A stretch of 64,000 nucleotides of DNA from Clostridia bacterium (GCA_017416765.1 JAFQBE010000019.1:62001-126000), one strand, 5' to 3'. Shown: positions 53,190-63,128, counted from the stretch's first letter. Translations and numbers: made by a program. The notes: a model not told the origin generated them from the letters alone.

Positions 53190-54113
53190 ATGGATTGGAC
53201 AGAAATTATTATAACCGTAAACGCGAAGGATATTGATAAAGCGGCGGCTATTGCGCAGGTGCTTGTTCCCGGCGTTTATATTGAGGATTACCGTACACTT
53301 GAGCAGGAAGCCTTTGAAATAGCAGGCATTGACCTGATTGATGAAGATTTGCTTGCCAAGGACCGCACAAAGGGCCTTATTCATATTTATATCTCACCAG
53401 AGGATAATCCGGCAGAAGCTACGGCTTTCCTTACCGAGCGTTTAACGGCTGAAAAAATAGCTTATGAGATGACTACAAATATCTGCCGCAATGAAGATTG
53501 GGAAAACAACTGGAAGGCATATTTCAAGCCTATGGAAATAGGCGAGCGCCTGCTTATCCGTCCGCTGTGGATTGATGATTATGATGCTAACGGCAGAGCT
53601 GTTCTTTCAATCGAACCCGGTCTTGCCTTCGGTTCAGGTACGCACGAAACAACCCGCCTTTGCCTTGAAGCGCTTGAACCCTATATTACCCCCGAAACCG
53701 ATATGCTTGATGTCGGCTGTGGCAGCGGTATTTTAAGCGTTGCTTCGCTTCTCCTCGGCGCAAAAATGGCAGTCGGTGTTGATATTGATGCCCTTGCGGT
53801 AAAAACAGCACGCGAAAACGGCGAAGTAAACGGCTTTAAAGAGCCGAAATATACCGTACACAAGGGCAACCTTACCGATAAGGTTACGGGCAAATTTCAG
53901 GTTATTGCCGCAAATATCGTTGCGGATATCATAATTCTGTTTTCTTCCCAGGTTGGCGAATTCCTTGCTGACGGCGGCGTATTTATTGCTTCCGGTATTA
54001 TCAAACCCCGTGAGCCCGAAGTGCTTGAAGCGTTTGAGAAAAACGGCTTTGAAGTAATAGCCAGACACAATAAAAATGATTGGCTTTGCTTCGAGTGTAA
54101 GAAAAAAAGCTGA
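53190..54113 (+). CDS. prmA: Ribosomal protein L11 methyltransferase
   Basis: 307 residues. The N-terminal substrate-recognition domain is followed by the SAM-binding motif LDVGCGSGILSVASLLLGAK, preceded by LAFGSGTHETTRLCLE, and IAANIVADII as motif IV. It methylates L11. The N-terminal start WTEIIITVNAKDIDKAAAI is typical. Last gene before a bidirectional terminator. Confidence 0.96.
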   Translation: MDWTEIIITVNAKDIDKAAAIAQVLVPGVYIEDYRTLEQEAFEIAGIDLIDEDLLAKDRTKGLIHIYISPEDNPAEATAFLTERLTAEKIAYEMTTNICRNEDWENNWKAYFKPMEIGERLLIRPLWIDDYDANGRAVLSIEPGLAFGSGTHETTRLCLEALEPYITPETDMLDVGCGSGILSVASLLLGAKMAVGVDIDALAVKTARENGEVNGFKEPKYTVHKGNLTDKVTGKFQVIAANIVADIIILFSSQVGEFLADGGVFIASGIIKPREPEVLEAFEKNGFEVIARHNKNDWLCFECKKKS

Positions 54114-54156
54114 ATTCGCTTGCGCGAGCAAAATTGACCTTTGGTCAGCTAAAAAG

Positions 54157-54201
54157 AAAACGGAGATAACTTCTTTTTGAAGAAATCTCCGTTTTTTATT
54201 T
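54157..54201. terminator. Bidirectional terminator prmA / 54209
   Basis: AAACGGAGAT...ATCTCCGTTT with an inner CTTC/GAAG pair; TTTTTT follows on the plus strand and TTTTCTTTTT on the minus strand. Confidence 0.88.
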
Positions 54202-54208
54202 TTTACTC

Positions 54209-54769
54209 TTATTTTTCAAAATGATATTCTGCAATAACATTTTTAATTATATCGCAGGTCAGGGTGAAAACATTTTCGCCCATTGTTTTAATCAGCTTGC
54301 TGTCCTGCTCGCAGAGCATTGCAAAGCTTTCGCCAACTGCTTTGGCTATATCGCGGCGCTTCTTAACTGCAAGGTAATAGAAACTTATTGCCGCGCCGTT
54401 GGAAATAGCTTTGTAATAATCGGGAGCCTGAGCTTTTATTTTATCGTACATGGCTTCTGTAGCGCTTGCGGAAAGCATCGGGCAAAGCTCACCGAGCAGA
54501 GTGTATTCCGCGCAGAAAAGCATCAGCGTTCTCAACTGCATTTTTACAGGCTCGTCTGCTGCGCTGTTGCGGACAAATTTATTCAGTTCTTCGCCTAAAT
54601 TATCGCTGTCGGGCGAAATGTCTGCAAGCCTTGCGCCAAGCTCTTTTGCTTTTGGCGAATTTCCGTTTACTATGTGGCGGCGCATTTCTTCCGCTATTGC
54701 AAACAGGTCGCTTCCGTCTGCTTCGTCGCTTTTGGCTTTGAAAATTTTGATATCGCTGTCGTCGTGCAT
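54209..54769 (-). CDS. Soluble helical protein of unknown function
   Basis: 186 residues, acidic N-terminus, mostly helical (AIAEEMRRHIVNG, AMYDKIKAQAPDYYKAI). No signal peptide, membrane segment or known motif. It starts 19 bp after the PHP gene, so the two share a transcript and perhaps a process. I do not recognise the family. Confidence 0.7.
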   Translation of the reverse strand: MHDDSDIKIFKAKSDEADGSDLFAIAEEMRRHIVNGNSPKAKELGARLADISPDSDNLGEELNKFVRNSAADEPVKMQLRTLMLFCAEYTLLGELCPMLSASATEAMYDKIKAQAPDYYKAISNGAAISFYYLAVKKRRDIAKAVGESFAMLCEQDSKLIKTMGENVFTLTCDIIKNVIAEYHFEK

Positions 54770-54788
54770 TAAAATACCTCTTTTCGGG

Positions 54789-55652
54789 TTATGCCTTTTC
54801 CGCTTTCTTCTGTAAACGCTTCATTTTTGCCTTGTAGCCGAGGAACGCTGTCAGATGCTGCTGCGGAATTTCTATACCGCCTACACCTATGGCTTCGGGG
54901 GAATACATGCCGTGGAAATCGCTGCCGCCTGTTAAAAGCAAGCCTTTTTCCTTTGCAAGCTTTGAAAGTGCAGCAACATCTTCTGCACTGTGGCAGGGAT
55001 GCCATACCTCAAGTCCGTTAAGACCTTTTTCAATAAGGTCGTCAACAAGGTGTGTGCAATTTGAATGTGCCGGGTGAGAAAGCACGGCTATACCGCCCGC
55101 TGCACGAACCTGCTCAACAACTTCGCGCGGGTCAGGAAATTCGGGGCGGACAATTATGTTGGTATCGCTTTCAGGTGAAAACAGTTCTTTATATATTTCG
55201 CCGTAGGCTTGAGTTGTTATATTGCACTGCATAAGTGCGTGCATAATATGCTGCTTGAACACATTTGTTGAACCCTGTGCGCATTTAAGCACAAGGTCGC
55301 CCGTAATGGGATAGCGCTGGGCAGCTTTAAGTATCATGTACTGACTTGCCTTCTTGCGTGAAAGCGAGTTGCGGCGGCAAAGACCTTCAAGTCTGTCGGG
55401 ACTGTCAGGGTAGTAGCAGAGGATATGAACTTCTGTTTGTGTTTCCTTGTCGTAGGCAGAAAGCTCTACACCGGGTATAACATTTACCCCATGGCGTTCG
55501 CCTATAATTTTTCCTCTGACCGTACCTGCAAGGCAGTCATGGTCGGTAATGGCAATGTGTTCTATGCCTTTCTTTTTGGCAAGAATAACAAGGTCGTCAA
55601 TACCGATTGAGCCGTCCGAAAGTTTGGTGTGGCAGTGTAAATCCGCAGTCAT
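54789..55652 (-). CDS. PHP-domain phosphoesterase
   Basis: 287 residues. PHP motifs: ADLHCHTKLSDGS (I), AITDHDCLAGT (II), VIPGVELSAY (III), LSHPAHSN and GSDFHGMYSPEAIG (IV). The size and order fit the YciV/RNase AM group of PHP proteins, which act on short oligonucleotides or phosphoadenosine phosphate. Metal-dependent, cytoplasmic. Own promoter upstream. Confidence 0.9.
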   Translation of the reverse strand: MTADLHCHTKLSDGSIGIDDLVILAKKKGIEHIAITDHDCLAGTVRGKIIGERHGVNVIPGVELSAYDKETQTEVHILCYYPDSPDRLEGLCRRNSLSRKKASQYMILKAAQRYPITGDLVLKCAQGSTNVFKQHIMHALMQCNITTQAYGEIYKELFSPESDTNIIVRPEFPDPREVVEQVRAAGGIAVLSHPAHSNCTHLVDDLIEKGLNGLEVWHPCHSAEDVAALSKLAKEKGLLLTGGSDFHGMYSPEAIGVGGIEIPQQHLTAFLGYKAKMKRLQKKAEKA

Positions 55653-55711
55653 AAAATAACCCCCCTGAGGTGTAATAAGTATAATAGGGTGATAGACACT
55701 TAATCAATACT

Positions 55712-55740
55712 ATTTTATAACAAGTTTTAAAAATTTTCAA
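55712..55740 (-). promoter_or_regulatory. Promoter of the PHP gene
   Basis: Minus strand TTGAAA, 17 bp, TAAAAT; start about 50 bp before the ATG. The remainder of 55653-55805 is AT-rich without a gene. Confidence 0.7.
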
Positions 55741-55806
55741 GTATATTTTTATTTGCAAAATACATAAATTTTACACACTGTATACATTGAATATACAGCA
55801 TTTATG

Positions 55807-55849
55807 CAAAAAACACCGATATATACGGCTGAATTCGTATATATCGGTG
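55807..55849 (-). terminator. Terminator of the dnaD-to-sugar-transferase operon
   Basis: CACCGATATATACG / CGTATATATCGGTG, perfect 14 bp; TTTTTT follows on the minus strand. 13 bp after the sugar transferase stop. Confidence 0.9.
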
Positions 55850-55862
55850 AAATTCTTGTATA

Positions 55863-56435
55863 TTATTTATTTCCGCCTTCGGTAACATTTTTCATTTTCA
55901 ATACGCTTGTTACGGTGCCCAGCAGTATTTTAAAATCGAACATAAGACTCTGCTTTTCAACATATTCCTTGTCAAGCGCAACCTTTTCTTCAACCGTTAC
56001 ATCATCTCTGCCGTTTATTTGTGCCCAGCCCGTAAGCCCGGGGCGTACCGTGTATACGCCGGCATCCCTGCGCAGCGTGTGTATTCTGTCTTCATTTGTA
56101 ATCAGCGGACGCGGACCGACAAAGCTCATGTCGCCTTTGAGTATATTAATAAGCTGTGGAAGCTCATCAATACTTGTCTTACGCAGTATTCTTCCGAAGG
56201 CTGTAATGCGCTCGTGCGATTCGGTCAGTTCATTTGTTGCGGCAACGCGTGTGCCGTTTTTCATTGTGCGGAATTTGTATATTGTAAATTCTTTCATATC
56301 CTTGCCGATACGCTTTTGTGTGTAAATAACGGGTGCACCGTCAACCGCAAGAATAATCAGGGCAATTACCAAAAATAACGGAGCGAGTATAATACAGCCA
56401 ATTAATGCCGCTGCAAAATCCAGTACCCTTTTCAC
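55863..56435 (-). CDS. Bacterial sugar transferase (undecaprenyl-phosphate sugar-1-P transferase)
   Basis: 190 residues, the catalytic core only. It has one N-terminal hydrophobic segment (LIGCIILAPLFLVIALIILA), then the conserved EFTIYKFRTMK, SIDELPQLINILKGDMSFVG followed by PRP, and RPGLTGWAQINGR. The family loads the first sugar on undecaprenyl phosphate for exopolysaccharide, capsule or glycan synthesis. No other polysaccharide genes are near; it is the last gene of a housekeeping operon. Confidence 0.93.
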   Translation of the reverse strand: MKRVLDFAAALIGCIILAPLFLVIALIILAVDGAPVIYTQKRIGKDMKEFTIYKFRTMKNGTRVAATNELTESHERITAFGRILRKTSIDELPQLINILKGDMSFVGPRPLITNEDRIHTLRRDAGVYTVRPGLTGWAQINGRDDVTVEEKVALDKEYVEKQSLMFDFKILLGTVTSVLKMKNVTEGGNK

Positions 56436-56470
56436 TTTCGGTATTACCTCCTTTTATAATTATTAATACA

Positions 56471-57826
56471 TTAATTAATCATACTCTTTTTCCATTTGCC
56501 GCTTTGTACATATATTGCGCCTATTATGATACCGCCAAGGGAAGCAAAGCCCATTGAAAGCGCAATGCCGTCAAAGCCGAGCCCCATAACATTTACGAGG
56601 AAATATGCCAAAGGTACTCGGATTAATATGCCGTTGCAGAAAGCGTTGATAAGCGCAATGTAGGTACTGCCTGCGGCAATTGCAAGACCGTTGAGGCAGA
56701 ACATGATGCACGCGAAAAGATAGTCGAACGAAATCAACCGTATGTAGCGTGCGCCTGTTTCTATAACCTCGGGTTCGCTGTCAAACAGTCTGATAAGAAA
56801 TTCCGGGAAAATGTTTACAACAGCAAATACAACAACGGAAATTGCAAAAGCCATAACCATGCCTATTTTCATTGTTTTCTTTGCTCTGTCAAATTCGCCT
56901 GCGCCGATATTCTGACCCGCCATAGATGAAATAGCGCTGCTTATTGCAAGACCGGGAAGAATGGCAAAAGAATTAATTTTGCCGCCTATACCCTGGCATG
57001 CTGATGCAACTTCCGCATTGGGCAGTGAGTTTACAAGCGCTGTAAGCGTAAGGAATGAAAGGGAAACAACAAGGCTCTGAATTGATGAGGGCAAGCCTAT
57101 TCGCATAAGCGGACCAAGCTTTTCCTTGCTGATTTTAAAATCGTTTAATTTGTATTCTTCAAAAAACTTTTTCTTTGCAAGGTAGATAAGTGAAATGACA
57201 ACGCTCAAAGCCTGTGCGGAAATTGTAGCCCATGCAGCACCTGCGGAAGCCATGCCGAATTTGCCTACAAGTAAAAGGTCAAGCACAACATTTGCAATTG
57301 CGGCTATAAGCACGAAATACAGCGGGCGCTTTGAATCACCCATACCGCGCAGCACACCGCTTATTGCGTTGTACAAAAACATGAATACCATGCCGCCCAT
57401 ACAAATGTTGTAGTAATTTTTGGCTTCTGTGTATGCTGAGGCGGGTGTGTTCAGCAGCTGAAGCAGCGGATCGCAAAGCAACAGCATAACAACGGTCAGC
57501 ACAACTGCGAGAATTATGTAAAGGGTTGTCATTGTACCTATGGTCTTGCGCTGCTCTTTAAAAAGCTTTTGTCCGCCATACTGTGCTATAAGCACCGTAC
57601 CGCCGACGGAAAGACCAAGTGCCGCACCGGTAACAAGTATGTTAATCTGGCTGCCTATGGAAACACCGGTTATTCCTGTTTTGCCGCAGAACTGACCGAC
57701 TATTATCATGTCTGCAACGCTGTAAAGTGCCTGCAGAAGGTTTGAAAGCAGGAATGGAGTTGCGAATTTAATCAGCTGGCGGCTGACGCTGCCCTGCGTT
57801 AAATCCTTGTGAAAGGTATCAGCCAA
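56471..57826 (-). CDS. MATE family efflux transporter
   Basis: 451 residues, twelve predicted helices in two halves. ATPFLLSNLLQALYSVADMI, FLYNAISGVLRGMGDSKRP and the second-half repeat FAIPAL-like LAISSAISSMAGQNIGAG fit the NorM/DinF superfamily. It exports cations or drugs with Na+ or H+. Its start overlaps the end of tex by 8 bp. Confidence 0.93.
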   Translation of the reverse strand: MADTFHKDLTQGSVSRQLIKFATPFLLSNLLQALYSVADMIIVGQFCGKTGITGVSIGSQINILVTGAALGLSVGGTVLIAQYGGQKLFKEQRKTIGTMTTLYIILAVVLTVVMLLLCDPLLQLLNTPASAYTEAKNYYNICMGGMVFMFLYNAISGVLRGMGDSKRPLYFVLIAAIANVVLDLLLVGKFGMASAGAAWATISAQALSVVISLIYLAKKKFFEEYKLNDFKISKEKLGPLMRIGLPSSIQSLVVSLSFLTLTALVNSLPNAEVASACQGIGGKINSFAILPGLAISSAISSMAGQNIGAGEFDRAKKTMKIGMVMAFAISVVVFAVVNIFPEFLIRLFDSEPEVIETGARYIRLISFDYLFACIMFCLNGLAIAAGSTYIALINAFCNGILIRVPLAYFLVNVMGLGFDGIALSMGFASLGGIIIGAIYVQSGKWKKSMIN

Positions 57827-59993
57827 CGTTTTCAGCCTCCTTTGGTTTAATCATCGTCAGCGCAATACGCTTTTTGGCAACATCTACGCTGACTACCCAT
57901 ACGGTGACTATATCGCCGACTGTCAGCACTTCTGACGGGTGCTTTATAAATCTGTCCGTAATGCGTGAAATGTGAACAAGTCCGTCCTGATGAACGCCTA
58001 TGTCAATGAATGCACCGAAGTCTATAACATTTCGTACTGTACCCTTTATTTCCATACCGGGCTTTAAATCGTTCATATCCATAACATCGGTAAGAAGCAT
58101 CGGGGGCGGCAGCTCATCACGCGGATCGCGTCCGGGACGGAGCATTTCTTTAACGATATCGTTGAGTGTGGGTACACCTATACCAAGCTGTTCTGCCAGC
58201 TTGTCTATGCCCTTTTCCTCAACCTTCTGTGCAAGGTCGGCAATTTTGCCGTTCTTTACATCTTTAAGCTCATATCCGCAGGCGGCAAGCAGCTCCTTTG
58301 CTGCGTCATAGCTTTCGGGGTGAACTGCTGTATTGTCAAGCGGATTCTTGCTTTCAGCTACACGCAGGAAGCCTGCGCATTGCTCATAAGCCTTTGCACC
58401 GAGCTTCGGAACTTTTTTCAGCTGGGCTCTTCCGGTAAATGCACCGTTTTCTTCGCGGTAAAGAACAATGTTTTTGGCTACAGTTGAGTTGATGCCGGAA
58501 ACCCTTGTGAGCAGGGATGGTGAAGCGGTATTAAGGTCAACGCCCACATTGTTAACGCAGTCCTCAACAACGCAGTCAAGTGCATTGCCGAGTTCCTTCT
58601 GCGGCATATCGTGCTGATACTGACCTACGCCTATAGCCTTCGGGTCAATCTTAACAAGCTCTGCAAGCGGGTCCTGCAAACGCCTTGCAATGGAAACCGC
58701 GCTGCGTAAAGATACATCAAACTGCGGGAATTCTTCAGCAGCAAGCTTGGATGCTGAGTAAACCGACGCACCTGCCTCGCTGACTACCATGTATTTAGCC
58801 TTACTGCCTGTTTCTTTAAGCAGCTCGGAAGTGAAAATTTCTGTTTCTTTGGAGGCTGTACCGTTGCCTATGGCAATAATTTCTACATCGTACTTCTTTA
58901 TAAGGTTTGCAACGGTTTGCTTTGCCGCCTGCTTCTGTGCGGCAGAATGGGTTACATATATAACGCCTGTGTCAAGCACTCTGCCCGTACCGTCTACAAC
59001 AGCGACCTTACAGCCTGTACGGTAGCCGGGGTCAAGACCCAGTGCAACCTTACCTTTTACGGGTGGCTGAAGCAGCAGGGGACGAAGGTTAGCTGCAAAA
59101 ACCTTAATAGCGTCTGTGTCTGCACGCTCTGTAAGCATTGAGCGGATTTCACGCTCAATTGACGGCATTATGAGCCTTGTATAGCTGTCTGCACCTGCAT
59201 CGCGTACTGTATCGGTGAAAAGTGAACCGTTGTTTTTGAGTGTAACGCTTGTGATGACACCGAGTGCTTTTGTTATATCAAGTGTTACGCTTACTTTAAG
59301 GAAGCCTTCCTTTTCACCTCTGTCAAGGGCGAGTATGCGGTGGTTTGCAATTTTGTTTACAGGTTCACTATAATCGTAATACTGTGCGTATACGCTGTCC
59401 TTTTCTTCATCTGCGGCTTTGGAATTAACTATACCAACTACCGTGAAAAGGTTGCGTATTCTGCGGCGGATATCTGCATTGTCTGAAATATCCTCTGCAA
59501 TAATATCCATTGCGCCCTGCAATGCATCTTCTGCTGTTGCTACGCCTTTTTCTTCATCAATGAAATCTACAGCGGCTTCAATTGCAGGTGTATTCATCTT
59601 TTCCTGCGCAAAAATAAGCTCTGCCAGCGGTTCAAGACCCTTTTCGCGTGCAACGCTTGCGCGTGTCTTCCTCTTGGGCTTGAAGGGCCTGTAAATATCT
59701 TCAATTTCCGCAAGCGTCTTTGCGCTTTCAAGAGCCGCTTCTATTTCTTCGGTCATCTTTTCCTGTGCCGTAATTGAAGAGTGTACTTCTTCTCTGCGCT
59801 TTTCAAGGTTGCGCAGATATTCGAGCCTTTCGGAAATTTCGCGTATTGTCTGGTCGTTTAGCGTGCCGTGCGCTTCCTTACGGTAGCGCGCAATAAAGGG
59901 TACGGTGTTACCCTCGTCAAGAAGGCTGACAGTATTTTCAACCTGCCATTTCTGCAAGCCAAATTCCGTGGTTAAAGTAGAAATGATATCCAA
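57819..59993 (-). CDS. tex: RNA-binding transcription accessory protein Tex
   Basis: 724 residues. The order is Tex N-terminal helical domain, YqgF/RNase H-like domain (LGLDPGYRTGCKVAVVDGTG), HhH region (ASPSLLTRVSGINSTVAKNI) and a C-terminal S1 domain (GTVRNVIDFGAFIDIGVHQD). Normal length. It binds nucleic acids and affects transcription; the exact role is not settled. In one operon with the PTS gene (30 bp upstream) and MATE. Confidence 0.97.
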   Translation of the reverse strand: MDIISTLTTEFGLQKWQVENTVSLLDEGNTVPFIARYRKEAHGTLNDQTIREISERLEYLRNLEKRREEVHSSITAQEKMTEEIEAALESAKTLAEIEDIYRPFKPKRKTRASVAREKGLEPLAELIFAQEKMNTPAIEAAVDFIDEEKGVATAEDALQGAMDIIAEDISDNADIRRRIRNLFTVVGIVNSKAADEEKDSVYAQYYDYSEPVNKIANHRILALDRGEKEGFLKVSVTLDITKALGVITSVTLKNNGSLFTDTVRDAGADSYTRLIMPSIEREIRSMLTERADTDAIKVFAANLRPLLLQPPVKGKVALGLDPGYRTGCKVAVVDGTGRVLDTGVIYVTHSAAQKQAAKQTVANLIKKYDVEIIAIGNGTASKETEIFTSELLKETGSKAKYMVVSEAGASVYSASKLAAEEFPQFDVSLRSAVSIARRLQDPLAELVKIDPKAIGVGQYQHDMPQKELGNALDCVVEDCVNNVGVDLNTASPSLLTRVSGINSTVAKNIVLYREENGAFTGRAQLKKVPKLGAKAYEQCAGFLRVAESKNPLDNTAVHPESYDAAKELLAACGYELKDVKNGKIADLAQKVEEKGIDKLAEQLGIGVPTLNDIVKEMLRPGRDPRDELPPPMLLTDVMDMNDLKPGMEIKGTVRNVIDFGAFIDIGVHQDGLVHISRITDRFIKHPSEVLTVGDIVTVWVVSVDVAKKRIALTMIKPKEAENVG

Positions 59994-60023
59994 AGTGAGT
60001 CTCCTTAAAATAAAATTGTATCT

Positions 60024-61091
60024 TTATGCTTCAAGCTTCATATCGCCTTTTTTTATCCAACCGAGCTTTCTCATAGCTTCCGAAACACCGAAAGCAACAA
60101 AGCCCGGCAGAATGAAATGAATCGCAAGTATTTCAAGCAGGGCAACAGTCGGTGTAGCACCTGCAGCGGTTAATTCCTGGTAACCCATAATCTGACCTAC
60201 AAGTCCTGCGGTTCCCATGCCTGCACCGGTGGAATTGTTAACCATGCCGAGCAGTGCCGAAGAAATCGGACCTGTAACGGCGCTTGCTATAATGGCGGGC
60301 AGCCATATTATCGGCTTTTTGACAATGTTGGGCATCTGTAACATACTTGTGCCTATACCCTGTGCTACAAGTCCGCCAAAACCGTTGTCGCGGTAGCTTG
60401 CAACAGCAAAGCCCACCATGTTTGCGCAACAGCCTGCAACAGCTGCACCTGCGGCAATTCCACTAAGCCCAAGTGCAACACCTATAGCGGCAGAGCTGAT
60501 AGGCAGGGTAAGGAATATACCCATAAGTACGGAAACAACAATTCCCATAATAATCGGTTGCTGCTCTGTGCCCCAGTTGATAAGGCTGCCGAGCCATGTC
60601 ATGAATTCCGATATGTACGGACCGATGAGCAGACCTGCCGCGGCACCCGAGCCGATGGTTACAATTGGCGTAAGTATAATATCAAGCTTTGTTTTGCCTG
60701 CAACAAGGTGACCGATTTCAATGCCGACAAAGGCAGCAACGAATGCGCCCATAGGCTCGCCGGGACCTGTGTAGGAAACAACTGCGCCGTCAATCATAGT
60801 ACCTGCAAGTATTTTTGTTGCGAAAGCACCAATCATGCCCGTTGCGGCGGAGGAAAGCGTTACAAGCGGCTTTTCTCCGAACTTGGCAGCAACTCCGCAG
60901 CCTATGCCTGCGCCCATAAGCGAAGCAGCAATTTTACCTATTGCAAAAATATAGCCGCCTATTTCGTGGTCAATCGCGTTGCCGATCTGTTGCAGAATAG
61001 TGCCTATAATCAGCGTAGCAAACAAGCCGAATGCCATACCGCTGAGTCCGTCAATAAAGAGTTTGTTGAGAAATTTTTTGATTGCGTTCAT
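60024..61091 (-). CDS. PTS EIIC-type membrane protein (PTS_EIIC_2 family)
   Basis: 355 residues, eight to ten hydrophobic segments rich in Gly/Ala. VTLSSAATGMIGAFATKILA, GEPMGAFVAAFVGIEIGHLV and LPISSAAIGVALGLSGIAAG are typical of the stand-alone PTS_EIIC_2 family. No EIIA, EIIB or sugar enzyme is close, so sugar transport by phosphorylation is unproven. It sits between dnaI and tex. Confidence 0.85.
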   Translation of the reverse strand: MNAIKKFLNKLFIDGLSGMAFGLFATLIIGTILQQIGNAIDHEIGGYIFAIGKIAASLMGAGIGCGVAAKFGEKPLVTLSSAATGMIGAFATKILAGTMIDGAVVSYTGPGEPMGAFVAAFVGIEIGHLVAGKTKLDIILTPIVTIGSGAAAGLLIGPYISEFMTWLGSLINWGTEQQPIIMGIVVSVLMGIFLTLPISSAAIGVALGLSGIAAGAAVAGCCANMVGFAVASYRDNGFGGLVAQGIGTSMLQMPNIVKKPIIWLPAIIASAVTGPISSALLGMVNNSTGAGMGTAGLVGQIMGYQELTAAGATPTVALLEILAIHFILPGFVAFGVSEAMRKLGWIKKGDMKLEA

Positions 61092-61114
61092 TTTTTGCCT
61101 CTTTTGTTGTGGGT

Positions 61115-62101
61115 TTAATATCTTTTAAGCTGTCGTATATCTCTGCCTGTAAATTTGAGGGATATATAACTGCCGATTATGCGTGAAGTAATGCGCTGTG
61201 TGTATTTGTCTTCAAGCTCAGCCGGTGTAAGGTTGGTGCTGATTATTGTCGGCTTACCGCTTAAAATGCGGGAATTGATTATGTTGTATATGCAGCTGAC
61301 CGTAAACTGCGTTGAAAATTCAACACCGAGGTCATCAATAATTACAAGGTCGCTTTCAAGCAGTTCCTGCTCATAAGTGCGTTCAAAAGGATTCTGTCTG
61401 CTGAAATGCTCTTTTTCAAGCTGGCTGAAAATGTTAGGCGCACTGCCGTAAACCACGCCATAGCCCTTTTCAATAGCTTTATTTGCTATGGCAAGTGAAA
61501 GGTGGGTTTTACCCAGACCCGTTGCACCGTGCATGAAGAGGGAAGGGGATTTGGCCGAAAAGTCTGCTGCATAGGCCTTGCAGAATTCTGCAATTTCACC
61601 CATGCGCTTTTTAGGTGATATTCCGTTTGCGTCAACCGCTTCGGGGTAGAAATCAAGTGAAAAGCTGTCGAAGGTTGATTTGCCGAGCGGAGCATATTTT
61701 TCTATTTCGTCTTTTGCTGTTTGTACAAGCAACTCGCGCTGACAGGTGCATATGCCTTCTTCAGTTATACCTGTGTCCTGACAGATGCTGCATATATAGT
61801 GCGGTTCAAGATAATCTTCAGGAAAACCTGCCGAAGTAAGCAGTTCTTTCCGTTCTTTTTGTGCATCAAGGCTTTCTTTAGCAAGCTTTTCTACATAAGC
61901 CTTGCCTTCTGCACCCGAACCCTTTGCAAATGCGCCTATCACCTGCGCACCGCAGGCGGCAATTCTGTTTTGTATCTGTGCAAGCTGCGGAATTGCAAGG
62001 TAAGCCTTTTCGCGTCTGATATCAAGGTCTTCCTTTGCCTGCTTCTGCCTTTTTTCAAGTTTCGCCTGCGCGGTAATATAAATATTCTTGCTGAAACTCA
62101 T
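61115..62101 (-). CDS. dnaI: DnaI/DnaC-type helicase loader ATPase
   Basis: 328 residues. A Cys motif ICSICQDTGITEEGICTC (about 109-126) is a zinc module seen in DnaI-type loaders. The AAA+ core has Walker A MHGATGLGKTHLSLAIA, Walker B LVIIDDLGVEF and a sensor motif IISTNLTPAELED. Together with the upstream dnaD gene (16 bp) it forms the primosome loading pair of Firmicutes. Confidence 0.9.
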   Translation of the reverse strand: MSFSKNIYITAQAKLEKRQKQAKEDLDIRREKAYLAIPQLAQIQNRIAACGAQVIGAFAKGSGAEGKAYVEKLAKESLDAQKERKELLTSAGFPEDYLEPHYICSICQDTGITEEGICTCQRELLVQTAKDEIEKYAPLGKSTFDSFSLDFYPEAVDANGISPKKRMGEIAEFCKAYAADFSAKSPSLFMHGATGLGKTHLSLAIANKAIEKGYGVVYGSAPNIFSQLEKEHFSRQNPFERTYEQELLESDLVIIDDLGVEFSTQFTVSCIYNIINSRILSGKPTIISTNLTPAELEDKYTQRITSRIIGSYISLKFTGRDIRQLKRY

Positions 62102-62117
62102 TTCGGTTTAACACCTC

Positions 62118-63128
62118 TCAGTTTTCTTGCGGTTTGTAAATCAACGGCTCCTCCATTGAGCGGCGGTTGAATTCGTCTATATCGTATGATGCTTCATAGC
62201 CTTTTACGTTTTTCTTTTTCGGTGTCTGCTTTGCAACTTTCTTTTCCGCAATGTATTCTTCAAGCTGCTGCGGGGTTTTGATTTTGTTTTCGTGCCAGTT
62301 TGCAAGCACCTTGTTCATATACGGAAAACTTATTCTGTCTGTATGGTTTGCCATTTCTTCATAGGCAAGGTATATCATTTCGATATCAAAGCCCCATTCC
62401 GTACTCCATTGACGCAGATGTGCGCTCTGTGATGAGGTAGGACGCGGTGTGCTGATACCCGTCATTGCGCAAAGCTGTTTCCATAGGCCTTCACAGCGGC
62501 GCAGAATCTGAATCTGTTCGTCAGCCTTTTCAATGGAGTCTATTTCTTTTTCGCTCCATGTCCGGGCAGCCTTTTCTATGTAATTTATTGAGCTTTTACC
62601 GATTGATACGCAGTATTCTATAAGCATGAGCAGTACTGCAACAGGCAAGCCGTAGGTGTCACATATCATCAGCAGAGTGCCCTGGGAATCGTAGCCTATG
62701 GTTCTTCCGAGCTTTTCCTGCGCCATATTAAGCATGAATTTTATCTCAGGGTCTTCCTTTGCACGGCGGTTAATCTGTTCGCTTGTCGGTCTGACAGCAG
62801 GCAGCGCGGCAGGAATATCTGATATATTTGTATTAATATTTTCCGCCTTAGCGTATGAAGGCATTTCTTCAGGCTCGGCAGCCTTACCGTCAGCAAGTAC
62901 AATGCCGGCTTCAACCCAGTACTGCATTGCATCGCACACATCGGCATGCTGAATGTTAAGTGCTTTGCTGATATCTTCGCTTGCGGGACCTTCTGCTGCA
63001 TGGCGAAGCAGCCACAGCAGCACTTTTAGCTGAGCCGCTCCTGCAAGCTTCAGGTGCTTGTCCGCAACAGCGGCAGGTACATTGAATGAAAGACCGAACA
63101 TAATCTGCGGATTGATTGAAAAATTCAT
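62118..63128 (-). CDS. dnaD: DnaD-domain replication initiation protein
   Basis: 336 residues. N-terminal winged-helix part (LKVLLWLLRHAAEGPASEDI), a linker, and two DnaD/DnaB_2 regions: about 130-210 (EIKFMLNMAQEKLGRTIGYD) and 230-300 (WSTEWGFDIEMIYLAYEEMA). Clostridial homologues combine DnaB/DnaD functions. First gene of the long operon 55863-63128. Ribosome site AGGTGGTG. Confidence 0.9.
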   Translation of the reverse strand: MNFSINPQIMFGLSFNVPAAVADKHLKLAGAAQLKVLLWLLRHAAEGPASEDISKALNIQHADVCDAMQYWVEAGIVLADGKAAEPEEMPSYAKAENINTNISDIPAALPAVRPTSEQINRRAKEDPEIKFMLNMAQEKLGRTIGYDSQGTLLMICDTYGLPVAVLLMLIEYCVSIGKSSINYIEKAARTWSEKEIDSIEKADEQIQILRRCEGLWKQLCAMTGISTPRPTSSQSAHLRQWSTEWGFDIEMIYLAYEEMANHTDRISFPYMNKVLANWHENKIKTPQQLEEYIAEKKVAKQTPKKKNVKGYEASYDIDEFNRRSMEEPLIYKPQEN

